A stretch of DNA of 64,000 bases, from contig JAUTDP010000010.1 of NCBI GenBank assembly GCA_033439795.1, positions 2,728,001 through 2,792,000 on the forward strand, given 5' to 3'. Source of the DNA: Sordaria brevicollis (lineage: Eukaryota; Ascomycota; Sordariomycetes; Sordariales; Sordariaceae). The notes beneath the pieces were generated by a model. The model made no database searches. It saw nothing but the letters and a program-made list of their open reading frames with translations, and was not told the DNA's origin. Below, piece after piece: positions 1 to 10,209 of this stretch; the first letter of the stretch is position 1, and each line of letters starts with the position of its first letter. The translations under genes and the position numbers were made by a program.

Positions 1-90
1 CCTCACACCGCCATCCCCATCAGTGCTTCGCACAATCATGACCGCTACCAGGCATAGAACGTCAGTTCCATACCTCTACCAAGGCATGCA

Positions 91-1011
91 TTACCAACTA
101 ACCTCCCCCCTCCTATCCCTAAACCTCCCCGTCTCCCCCCCTTCCTCCTCCACCACCTTAACCACAACCTCCGCCGCCTCCCTCGGCTCCTGCGTTCCCC
201 GATAGTTATTTAAATTCGTCTTGGTATAACCCGGGCAAACCACGTTGACCTTCCACTTCCCACTCTTTCCCTTTCCACCCTCTCCCTTCCCATCTCCCAT
301 CGCCGACCCCCCTTCCATCTCCCCTTCTCCTCTCTTCTCTGCTGCGTCGTCCTTCTCCGCTTCTTGCTCCTCCGAATGTTGTAGCCGCAAAGCCAAATGC
401 CTCGCATACAAATTCAACGCCGCTTTAGAGCTGCTATACTCTGTGAACTTGCCCGCTATTCCTGTTAGATCTAGCCTGCCGGCTTCGGCTTCGCGGAAGG
501 AGTGGGTTATTGATCCCAGGCCGGAGGAGACGAAGATGATTTTGCGTTCTGGGAGAGGGGAGGCACTGAGCAAAGGGAGGAGCTCGTCGGTGAGGAGGGC
601 GGGGCCGATGAGGTTTGTGTCGAAGATGGTGTGCCAATTCTCGCGAGCGCGCTCGGGGGCGTGGGGGTCGGCGGTGTGGGTGGATAGAGAAGAGTGGGAG
701 ATGGCGGCGTTGTGCACGAGGATGTCGAGGTGGCCGTGTTTGGAAGAGATGTGGGAGGCGGCGGAGGAGAGGGAGGTATCGGACCCTAGGTCGAGAGGGA
801 GGGCTTCGAGGGTTGTGGAGGGGTGGAGGTTGGGGAGAGACTTTAGAGTGGTGACGGCGGATTCGACGGCGGAGAGGTGCCGACCGGAGAGGATGATGTG
901 GTAGCTCTTGGAAGGTGAGGTGGCGAGGTGTTTGGCAATTTCGAAGCCGATGCCGCGGTTGGCGCCGGTGATGAGGACGATGGCTTTGGGGTCGGGGGCG
1001 AAGGTGGCCAT
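91..1011 (-). CDS. Short-chain dehydrogenase/reductase, carbonyl-reductase-like
   Basis: An NAD(P)-dependent oxidoreductase of the classical SDR superfamily; the substrate is unknown. The 306-residue reading has the cofactor motif TGANRGIG at residues 15-22, an NNAG-like HNAA at 100-103, the catalytic serine in the FVSSG strand (about 162) and the YxxxK pair Tyr192/Lys196, so the active site looks intact. After the catalytic helix there is a roughly 35-residue charged, Gly/Glu/Lys-rich insertion (about 213-248) not typical of the family, then the family strand ending in VNVVCPGYTKTN. I chose the ATG at 1011 because it lies just before the Rossmann strand. An in-frame ATG at 1137 would add 42 Ser/Thr-rich residues that could be a targeting extension. 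No intron is needed. The gene is tail-near the window edge, with only 90 bases of sequence beyond its stop. Confidence 0.88.
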   Translation of the reverse strand: MATFAPDPKAIVLITGANRGIGFEIAKHLATSPSKSYHIILSGRHLSAVESAVTTLKSLPNLHPSTTLEALPLDLGSDTSLSSAASHISSKHGHLDILVHNAAISHSSLSTHTADPHAPERARENWHTIFDTNLIGPALLTDELLPLLSASPLPERKIIFVSSGLGSITHSFREAEAGRLDLTGIAGKFTEYSSSKAALNLYARHLALRLQHSEEQEAEKDDAAEKRGEGEMEGGSAMGDGKGEGGKGKSGKWKVNVVCPGYTKTNLNNYRGTQEPREAAEVVVKVVEEEGGETGRFRDRRGEVSW

Positions 1012-1505
1012 GATGGCGGATGTCTGTGGTGTAGCGGCTGGGAAATGACTTGCTCGCGAGGATGTTGAGGATTGTGAAGTTGTAGCCAGCCGGTGCTGAG
1101 CTGTTATAGTCTCCTCTCCTTCTGTTCGTCTGAACATCGTGAGCTTTTTATACCAAGCCGCACGTCATAGCGACATAACCGCAACCGTCTCGTGAACGAT
1201 TCTAGCGCTCGCAACCCAGTCCAAATATTGATCCCGCGGACACCGTAGGCGGATGTAGGATAACGCCGTAGTCCATCGGGGTTAGGGAAACGGTTCCCTT
1301 CATGCCTCCCGTCGCCGATCGTCAGTTTTAGGTGGTGTTTTGTGTGGCCTGGAGATAAGCCTCCACCACGCCCTAAACTCCGTGATCCGCGATCCGTGGT
1401 CGTCAACCTCGAGCACAAAGCCGCCCCGACATTCCTCGATCTTTGTAAAGTCGGCTAGGGCGTTTCTAGCCCAGTCGAGTATCGACGCATCTCGGTCGCC
1501 GGCAA

Positions 1506-2427
1506 TCAAACCAACTCCGCATCCCCCCTCTCCACCAGTCCCTTCGCATCCGACCACCTCAAAATGACAATATCGCCCTCCTTCCCCGTCAACACGCCAT
1601 CCACATCAACACCGTGGCACTCAATCTCCGCATTTTTTAACAGTCTAATAAACACGGCCGAGTCGAGATCGGGAGAATCAATCATGCTGATATTCCCCGC
1701 CGTATCGTTCAAGTTCTGCATCGCCGGAGGAAAAGTTCCCAGGAACGAGTTGAGGTAGTGGTTGTGTAGCAGCAGCTGGTGCCGGCGCGCGTAGGCTTCT
1801 TCGATGGGGGACATGCGTGTCCGGAGGGCGTCGTTGGAGATGTAGTGGAGGAGGTGTTTGTCGATCTGGGTTTGGGGGTTGTTAGCATTTCCTCTTCTTC
1901 TTCTTTTGTGTCTTCCGTTTCCTCTCTCTTCTCCATTTTCTCCTCCTCTCTCCCCCATCTCTCCCCTTCTCAATTTCCTCCCACCCTCCTTTCCATTTTC
2001 CTCTCTCTTCCTCTCTTCCCCCCCGCTCCCCCATCCCATTTGCACCCCTCCCCCCGGCCTTCCAACCCCCATCTCCAATTGTTAAGTAACTAGGCGAACG
2101 TACCTTCCCAACCCTACACCTTAAATAACTCCTAACCAGAAACTTCCACCTCTCCAGCTCCGTCTGGATGACAATCAGCGCGAAATTCGTTTTTGGGTCC
2201 ATATCCCCCGTCATCTCCTCCACCTTCTCAATCTGCCGCTTAATCTTGTCGTTTATCCGCTCAAACAGGCCATCGCTCGGCCAGGATAGAAGCTCCGGGG
2301 TCGACCGCTCGGCGACCCAGTGCCGCGTTAGGGCTTGGAGGTCGCGCGTTTCGGGGGGGATGAGGGAGGGGGAGGAGGAAGAAGGGGGGTGGGGGTCGAG
2401 GGAGGCGAGGATGTCGTCGATGTCCAT
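1506..2427 (-). CDS. sld5: GINS complex subunit Sld5
   Basis: Nuclear DNA-replication factor: one of the four GINS subunits that, with Cdc45 and Mcm2-7, forms the replicative helicase. Two coding exons, complement(1506..1865, 2104..2427), give 227 residues, the usual Sld5 size. Exon 1 carries the helical A domain, with the [21 protein letters not shown] helix near residues 83-103. Exon 2 begins IDKHLLHYI and ends with the small beta B domain (DIVILRW near the end). The 238-nt intron has donor GTACGT, branch GCTAAC and acceptor CAG, in phase 0. It is strongly purine-rich on the coding strand (a long CT run on the + strand, 1890-2040), which leaves open shadow frames. Start at 2427 is ATG with nothing plausible upstream. 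The neighbours are unrelated genes on the same strand. Confidence 0.93.
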
Positions 2428-2992
2428 TTTTGGTGGGTAGTGGTGTTTGTCGTATTGGTGTGTAGTTGGGGGTAATGGGGGGTAATGGGGGTGAGTTGGG
2501 TCGTGGGTGGTGAGGAATTGTTGTTGTAGGAGTGGAAAGGAAAGGAAAAAGGAAAGGGAGAAAGTTTTCGTGATGGAATTTGGAAAGTTAACGGGTGGGA
2601 GACTGGAGCCTCTCTCGAACGCGGGGCAGATCCCGTCTGTCGCGTGTGTGTTCCACTCCGGATTTTTAGGGGCGCTCGGCGGAAGGCACAGGGCGATCCA
2701 GTGGAGCGGTTCATCCCGCTTTTAGTGACGTCGATAGCCCGTTGAGGTACCTAACCTTAACAATTATTGCAGGGGTCACATATCTCTGGGGGTGCCCCTG
2801 AGTTTGTGTAAACATGACCATCTACATCTCACAGGATATGGTTCAAACTGGATCTCAAACACTCCATTAATCATTATTACATCTTATTATTCCATGTCAG
2901 GTCCTTAACAACTACAACTAGTCTTCCAACTTCCAACTTCCAACGGATGTCACCCCTCCCCCCTTTCCCTCCTCACCCTCTTCACCCTCTCC

Positions 2993-4537
2993 TCATATCT
3001 CCATAATAGCAGCCACCTTATCAATCCTCTCAACACCGCTATCATCCAGATCCTCAAGACTAAAAAACTTTTTCTGACCCCTCCCCTTCCCCTTCCCCTT
3101 CTCCTTCCCCTTCTCCTTCCCCTGACCCTGGCCCAACTCATCAGAATCCGAATCCGACCCAGAAACTCTCCTCGAGAACATCAACATGTACGTCAGCGCC
3201 GAGTTGGGATGTGATGGATTTCCAGGTGACATATCCTCGCCAACGATGCTACTAGATGTGGGCGTAAACAGTATCGTGTCTTCAGATGATGAGGAGGTTA
3301 GTGTCCCGCCGACGTCGAAGTCGGGGTCTGATGGTATGTCCTCGGCATCCTCGATGTTTCTTTGACGGACTTCCTCGGTGTTGTTGTTGGCAGTGTTTTG
3401 GTCCGCAAGTTCTGTAACCTCGACTTTTTGTTGGGTTTGCTTCCTCCGTTTGGCGAGGGATGATCCTGCTAACTTGCCCAGGTCCGAGGGGATAGGTTTG
3501 AATGGTTCTATAGGGAGGGAGTCGAGGCTGAAGAGGACTTCTGTGAATTGTTTTTCCTTTGGTCTTGTTGGTTTGGGGCTGGCGGTTGGGTTGTCGGGGG
3601 GTTTGGCTTCGGCTTCTTCTTGGTTTGATGGGTTGTTGTCATTCTCCGAGTGTGCCTCCTCGTCCTCGGCGGATTCGTCATTGGTGACACTTTCATTATC
3701 TGTCAGATTTTGTTCCGCGGTGTTGTCTTCCTCTTCCTCACTCGTGACATGTAGACATCTTCCCTCCTTAGCCACGATGTCTTCGTCCGTACTGCCTGTG
3801 CCCCTCAGTTTTTCATCCTCTCTGTTCTTTGAATTTCCATCCGCTGTTCTCGTCTCGCTTTCCATTTTCCTAGGCTTGATCCTAACCCGTCTCATCGTCC
3901 CAGCCGGCAACCCCATCCCATTCCCGCTCGCCATCCGTTCACAGTCCCCTAACCGCCGTCTCAAAAACCATTCAATCGAGTGACGACCATGGCCACGCTT
4001 TGCGAATCTCTCCAATGCCTTTCTTAGCAGTGTATCCCATCTGGCTACTTCCTTTAAGTCTCCGTCGGCCTCTGTCTTATCATCTGGCGGCGCAGTTGAT
4101 AAGGACTGTGGTGCAGCAGACGACGAGCGAGAATGAAGACCTGTTCTCAGCAAAGAAAAATCTTCCCTGGACCGGTATATCGTGCAGGTGCGGTTGTGAG
4201 GGTAATAGAGTGTGACTTCGTATAGAGGGTAGTCGTCGTCTTGGTTTGCGGTTCTCGTCGACCTGGTTCGCTTGTGGGATTTCCGTTTCCCCCGCTTTCC
4301 TTCATCGCATTGAACCTGACATTCTTTATGGTCTGATTTTGATTCGACGTGGAGGTTTCGAGATCGGACACGAGTGGCTATGGGCAGGGTTCGGATGCCA
4401 TTGTAGCTGTTGTGATTTTTTGAAGTGTGTAGTTGAGGCATGAGCTTTGTTGTTTCTGTCTCAGGCTGAGATCTCGATGATGTCTTGGAAGTGCTGCCCT
4501 CCTCCAGGTCGAGGGAGAGCATCAGTGGGACCAACAT
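2993..4537 (-). CDS. Uncharacterised protein with a faint PX-like segment
   Basis: I do not recognise this protein by name. The 514-residue frame from ATG 4537 has a basic N-terminal third and one ordered-looking region at about residues 102-200: a beta-rich stretch (YPLYEVTLYY, then CTIYRSREDFSLLRTGL), a Ser-rich loop, and a helix with conserved-looking Trp/Arg residues (VARWDTLLRKALERFAKR, then IEWFLRRRL). The order of strands, 'FSLLR' and a later Trp/Phe helix recalls a phox-homology (PX) fold, but this is only a weak visual analogy. The remaining 300 residues are acidic, Ser/Glu/Asn-rich and probably disordered, with a short Lys-Gly repeat (nt about 3080-3130). The open frame continues upstream to a first ATG at 4816. 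That extra sequence is hydrophobic and poly-Phe rich and reads like translated 5' leader, so I excluded it. No intron seen. Confidence 0.7.
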   Translation of the reverse strand: MLVPLMLSLDLEEGSTSKTSSRSQPETETTKLMPQLHTSKNHNSYNGIRTLPIATRVRSRNLHVESKSDHKECQVQCDEGKRGKRKSHKRTRSTRTANQDDDYPLYEVTLYYPHNRTCTIYRSREDFSLLRTGLHSRSSSAAPQSLSTAPPDDKTEADGDLKEVARWDTLLRKALERFAKRGHGRHSIEWFLRRRLGDCERMASGNGMGLPAGTMRRVRIKPRKMESETRTADGNSKNREDEKLRGTGSTDEDIVAKEGRCLHVTSEEEEDNTAEQNLTDNESVTNDESAEDEEAHSENDNNPSNQEEAEAKPPDNPTASPKPTRPKEKQFTEVLFSLDSLPIEPFKPIPSDLGKLAGSSLAKRRKQTQQKVEVTELADQNTANNNTEEVRQRNIEDAEDIPSDPDFDVGGTLTSSSSEDTILFTPTSSSIVGEDMSPGNPSHPNSALTYMLMFSRRVSGSDSDSDELGQGQGKEKGKEKGKGKGRGQKKFFSLEDLDDSGVERIDKVAAIMEI

Positions 4538-6627
4538 TATTGTTTTGTTCTCGCGTAGTCTGTGATTGTTGATGAACAACAGGTGATGGGATAGCTCAGG
4601 ACAAATAGGTGAGAGGATGGAATCGAAGATTAAGATTAAAGAAACCGGGTAATATCCAAGAATAAGCTCGCTTGATGGAAGCGAAAAGAGTTGAGAAGGA
4701 AGGGAAAAAAAGAAAAGAGACGAAACCTCACCGCAACCCGCGATGATATAAAAGCCAACACTGCCGGACGGAATGTGGATATCACATGTGTTCCCACTCA
4801 CTTGGTTGTATGGCAAACTGGTTGATCAACAACTAGTTTCGGGAATTCGAAACCAGATCCATCCCGTCATGTGTTGTACTTGGATCTTTATTCCAGAGCC
4901 CGGGCGTGGTTCCCGGACACACAACTTACAAGAGCGGTATCAAGAGCAAACCGCCAGGTCGCACAACAGACGGTTCAGGTGGCTCGACAAAGAGCTTACC
5001 CACCCAAATGCCTCGCAAGGCTGGATGGCCACTGGCGAACCAGGAGGCGACAACAACGGGTTTGGGCGGTTTGGCACGGGAAGAGCTGACAATTCTCACC
5101 TGAAACGACACTATTTGGCTAGACCGGCGGTGACTATGCACCATGGGGATCACTGTGATTTGTAGGTACGTAGTCGACCACCGCCTTTTTCCCGCGATAT
5201 CCAGTAGATTGATCCTTGATATGAATGGACATTCTAGGTTTCCCGTCGGTTGACAGTGGGAGAAGGTGATGTTGGCAAGTGGAAATGTGTTGAGTTGTCA
5301 ACAGCCAGCCGAGTGTTGGGTTATTACGGCTCAAGGGTTGATAGCCCATGGGGACATTGCCTCGCACGGTTGACGCGGGCTCATTTCGGTAACAGGTAGG
5401 TAACATAGACCGAGGGTTGTGAACGAGTATATGAATCTTTTCGTGAATCACGAGGTGGTGTCGACATGTTCTCGATCTTGTGCTCAGCTTATGAAGTTAA
5501 AACAAAAAAAGAGAAAACGACGGAGGCCTTCAATTGGCAGTGATCCACACCGACAGAATCGGGTATAGTGCGTTCTTACTCCAAACCCTAACCCCTGTTC
5601 TTCTGAAACGCAACGGATTTGCAGGGGCTCTTTCCGGGTTAATGCGACTTCACCACATGGGGCCGTGCAACCCCGCACCGGAGGAGGGCCTTTTGGGGTA
5701 CGTACCGCTATCAATCTGTTGCCCGGCTCCCGTGTGAGTGATGGCACAAGAACGAGGTTTTGTTTTGTTTGACGTGTGCTAAGATCTGTTGAACATGGTG
5801 ATGAAAGACCTCGATATAGCATGCTTGACCTCATAAGAATACTGAAGTTCAGATATCATCTCAATGGACAGCTATCAAGGTGCCCTCAGTGTCAACGTTG
5901 CCAGGGCGTCCAATCAATAAACCACCTGCGCTAATGCAGCACGAGAGCTCACAAGCATGTTGACTGTGCCTGCGTGATCACCAGCAGATGCGCGTTGAAA
6001 GATGTGATGCTGATTGGAAAATTTGCAATTCGAGGTGGAAAAGAAGCCATAGAACTTCTGTCCTTTACAGCACTTGTACTGCTGTGACTTTGACCACTTC
6101 GGATAACTCAACTCCCCTCATCTGCTCTTTCCAAAACTCGCGACTTCCATCTTCTGTCCTTCCTGCCGTTCACGACAGACGGTGTTGTCTGCGCCTGCTT
6201 CGGACCCAAGGGAGCGAAAGTGGAAAGTGGACTGCGATAGTGGATCCCTTCCCCATGCATTAACCCAGCGATCCCTGCCGAACTTGCATTGCCCGGACGC
6301 CGTGCCTGCCCCTTCTATTCCATGCGTCAGTCCTTCACTTCACTTTCTCTTGCACCTTCCACAACAGCTCCAGCTCTGTTTTGTGTCTTGATTTTCTCCC
6401 TTGGTTTGTCACGGAGCTCTTCAACTTTTTGTTCATTTCAATTTCTCTTTCTCTTGACAAACAGCTTTTGAACAAGGTCTTTGTTTTCTTGGTCAGCTTT
6501 TGTTAGTCAACCCCCACTTCAAGATAGTATCAACAGCTATCTGCGCCTATCGATCGCATCGAATATCGACATCGTCGCGGTTGTCATCCTTTCTTCAGCA
6601 AAAAAGTCAACATCGCCAACTGCAGCC
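4538..6627. other. Non-coding stretch, no supported gene
   Basis: About 2.1 kb between the divergently transcribed genes at 4537 (-) and 6628 (+). It holds only short overlapping open frames without domain-like content. A CT-rich stretch at about 6300-6480 just upstream of the NTF2-like gene looks like a promoter/5' leader. A telobox-like CCTAACCCC is visible near 5585. I see no tRNA-like or 5S-like sequence. Confidence 0.5.
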
Positions 6628-8482
6628 ATGTCATTGCAGGACGTATACAAGAGATTCCTCGGTTCTCCAAGCGCCGATGCGCTCTCGGACGACGCGTCCC
6701 TCCACTACATCACAACCACCACTAGCGTTGCCGGCGCATCCAACATCACCAAGCATCTTTCTACAGTCGCCAGCCAGGTGAAGAAGGAAAAGGAGGACGT
6801 TCTCTATGCCATCGAAGGCCAAGATGCTCTTGCGCTAGAGGTCAGCACCTCCCTCGAGTTTCTCATCACTGGAGGTCCTTACCTACCCGGCCTGGAAGAC
6901 AACTACGTTGCTGATCGCAAGGTCAACTTTACTATTGTTAGTAGCCGAAGCTTTCCCTGCTGTTACCCCTCCGTGACTTTCAGCCAAATACTAATCTTGC
7001 GCCTGACAGTTCCACATCGTAACGTTCAACAGCGACGGCAAGATCACACAAATCCGACAGAGCTGGGACCAAGGCTCGCTTCTTAAGCAAGTCGAGGTCA
7101 TTGGCAGGTCCGGCCGCAACTGGCCAATTCGTGACAGCAAGGACCAGATCAATCTCATCACAAGATGCATCAAGGAAGGCGGTACTCCCGCTACCGACAG
7201 CCAGAGTTCCACGAACAACCGCCCCAAGGTCACCAACGCTATGCGCGATCCTCATGCCTCGCTTTCCCTGTTCGCCCCTCGCGAAGAGGTCGCAACCCCT
7301 CCAGAGCCTGTTGTCTCCCCTTATGCTGGAAGCAAGCCTCGTCAGCGCACATTCGAGGAGATTCTTGGAGACGAGCCGGTTGAAGACCCGACCTCGCCCA
7401 GCACCGACAGGAGCAAATCGATGACTCCCGGCATTGCGCCCAAAGCTGGCGCCACTAAGCATTTCCAGCCCATTCGTCTGTTCGAGACTGACGATAACAT
7501 GCCCGAAGTTCCCGATACACCTCAGTCCATCTATTCTGTTCAGCGCAAGGTGAAGCCCGATCCGTCAAAGTACAAGCACTTCGACTTTGCCGACGGTTCC
7601 GACCCCGCCGATGCGCCCCAGCCTGGTGTCCCCTTCGACAAGAAGCCCAAGACCAAGCATGACAGCCAATGGTCTTTCGACGACTTCTCAACACCCGAGA
7701 AGCCATCTGCTACCCGCAAGATTGTCAAGAGTTTCATTGGCAACGTTGACGACGAGGAAGACCAAGGCCCTTCGACTCCGCAGAACCAGGCAGCCCGTAA
7801 GCTGCGTCGTGATGACGAGACTCACTTCAGTGTTGGCAACGACGGCCCATCTCCCGAAGTTCAGAAGAACAACCGCGGCGCTGGCACCAATGCGGCTTCC
7901 CACTTGTACGATGACAATCTCATGAAAGCCGACGGCAGCGCGCCATCGCCAGTTCAGAAGAACAACCGCGGTGCTGGTACGAACGCGGCCTCGCACTTGT
8001 ATGACGACAATCTCATTAAGGATGATGGTAGTGCGCCATCGCCCGCTCCCCGTGCGCTAAGCAACATCACCAACGCCAAGAACCGGGAGAAGCACTTTGA
8101 GCCTCACTTCGACATCACTGATGAGTCTCCTCAGGCTGAGAAGGGTGCCAATGGCCGCAACAAGGCCGCTGAGAACCGCCAAGCTGCCCAGCGCGGATTG
8201 GAAAGTCACTGGTCGATGGAAAATGAGTCGCCCGTGCAAAGGAGGGAGAACTCCAACACGGGTATCACAATTGCCGGTGATGGTATGGGCAGCAGGAAGG
8301 GATTCGAGGCTAGCACTGCTGCCAACAAGGGCATCACGATTGCCGGAGACGGCATGGGTGGTAAGAAGGGAACGCAGCGCAACTGGCTTACTGAGGAAGA
8401 GGATCCGATGGAGCAGCCCATCCAGGGCAGGAACGCGGGCAAGAAGCAGACGTTGAAGTCTGATAACTTTTGGGACTTTTAA
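6628..8482 (+). CDS. NTF2-like domain protein with acidic C-terminal repeats
   Basis: Two exons, 6628..6936 and 7010..8482, encode 593 residues. The 73-nt intron (GTTAGT donor, CTAAT branch, ACAG acceptor, phase 0) splits the NTF2-like cone-shaped domain. Exon 1 ends in VNFTI; exon 2 continues FHIVTFNSDGKITQIRQSWDQ, the characteristic last strands. The domain occupies about residues 1-150. The rest is hydrophilic with repeated short aromatic/acidic modules (SQWSFDDFSTPE, THFSVGNDGPSP, PHFDITDESPQ, SHWSMENESP, DNFWDF at the C terminus), a 31-residue tandem duplication and a GITIAGDGMGxxKG pair. The layout suggests a nucleocytoplasmic or RNP-bound protein using short linear motifs to bind a partner. 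That is inference; I do not know a characterised orthologue. Start chosen at the ATG after a CT-rich leader. The longer upstream frame from 6481 adds unconvincing sequence. Confidence 0.85.
7858..8043 (+). repeat. 93-nt tandem duplication inside the NTF2-like gene
   Basis: Two adjacent 93-bp (31-codon) units, about 7858-7950 and 7951-8043. Both encode VQKNNRGAGTNAASHLYDDNL followed by a short acidic/Ser-Pro spacer. The DNA copies differ mainly at third positions, so the duplication is old and under protein-level constraint. Confidence 0.85.
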
Positions 8483-9337
8483 GCGTGTTGTTGGCTGAAA
8501 AGATGGGCCTGAGGGGGTTGGTTGGTATACTGTTGTCATTTTGTTGTTACGCGATTGATATCACCTGTTGTTTGTTTTATTCACTTCTTAAGGTGTGGTG
8601 TCAACCGTTTATTCATCGGTGGCACATGTTTGGAGAAACAGTACATTTTAGTTGCACAGCATCGGAATCGTCTTCCTAGACTTTATGCGATGTTATGAAA
8701 ATGTGGAAGGAAGTTTATTGTTTCGAAATTGGAGTAGCGGGCTGGTCAGTTGAAATACCAAGAACAGCCTGAGCCGGATGAATAGTTACAGACGATACAT
8801 ACATGAACGTCTCGCTACGTGAGCAGACGGATAAATACAGAACCATTCCGAGTTGAAGAACAGTTTCCCTCATGATCTTGCATTGACGCGTGTGACTCTA
8901 CTTGTAAGTAACTACTGGCAAGAAGGGCTTTCTGGACAGCATGCTTAGTATCAACCCAGACGTTAATTTCCCATATCGAATTTTTTGTTCGTCTGTATCT
9001 TGCTTCTTCAAACCATCCAAGGATACCAAGGTTTTTGAAGTGTACTTCGTAATGGACGATGATTCAAGGTGAGAAGAAAGTGACCACCGACTCTATCATC
9101 TTACCTCTAGAACTCCAGTTCAGGTCAAGCTTAGGCGCTTTTCAATACTTACCACTTACCCTTAAACATAGTTGTTACAATACAATCGTGACCAGGCAAA
9201 CCAGATTGAATATACCAAAACTTGGCTCACTATGTCGTGACGTGTGTTCTGTCTCTCTCGCTATGGAGATTGTCAATAGAATGAATGGTGCCTTTTGACA
9301 TGCTTCTCTTCTTCCATGGTATGAACTCGAGTGCGGG

Positions 9338-9417
<80 letters not shown>

Positions 9418-10209
9418 AATTATTATTAACAATGCGATGCATCCTGGGTGGGCTCCTTGAATAGGTAAGTTTCATCAACTTGTTGAATACGGTTTTGGTG
9501 ACTAGTGTTCATTTTAAATGGGTTTTTAGCATCACCTTGGGAAGAGACACCTTTGGAAGAGAACAGGAAAGGGAAGTAAGAACTACCAGAAGAAGTGGAA
9601 AAGTTATTCATGATATGTACAGAGTATCTCTCTACACTGACTCAACTCAAGCAGACTAAGTAGTCAAAACGCTTATGACTTGCTAAGAACGATGCCACCC
9701 ACCCCTTCTTCCCATATCAGGAACACCCAAAACAGGGACACCACCCAAATTAGGGACTGGGACTTGCTAACCGACCGTGATCCCGTCAACCCCTTGAATT
9801 CCTTCCCATATAATGGACTCTTCCAACCTAACTACTCTGACAGTAAGAAACCTCCATCCACAGCTAGAGGTAGATATCGATAGGAACCGAAGGAAGAAAA
9901 AAAAAGACAAACGCCGCGCCCTAAAAAGTAAAGATACGCCCCTTGAAATGCGGCAATGCATACGTCGCGTGTCGTTCGTGGGTATAATGCCGTTTTTTGC
10001 CTTGCTTTTTCCATCTTCAACAAATTCAGAAAAAACAGAAGTCAAGCCACCCTTTTCCCCTCTCTTTCTTTTCCTTTGCATATCTTCCCCCTTTTGCTAT
10101 TCCACCGGCTCTTGCCTTCCGTTCTTATTCATTTTCATAGCACACCCTCACAACCAAAACCCATACTCATGAGCCCTTGTCACGCCCATTCATTCACAGT
10201 ATCGGGGCA
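8483..10209. other. Non-coding stretch between convergent genes
   Basis: 1.7 kb between two convergent stops (8482 + and 10210 -). It contains the 3' flank of both genes and a very long A homopolymer. The open frames here are short, low-complexity or Phe/Ser-rich and have no recognisable protein content. Confidence 0.5.
9338..9416. repeat. 79-nt uninterrupted poly(A) tract
   Basis: A run of 79 adenines read directly from the sequence, preceded by GTGCGGG and followed by CAATTATTATTAAC. It lies in the intergenic space and could be a slippage-grown homopolymer, the tail of an old retroposed cDNA, or an assembly artefact. No flanking ORF or clear target-site duplication identifies a retroelement. 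Confidence 0.95.

Noticed and set aside
2168..2440. Plus-strand frames over the Sld5 gene and its intron
   Set aside because: They arise from the CT-rich intron and antisense codons; the Sld5 gene explains the conservation signal.
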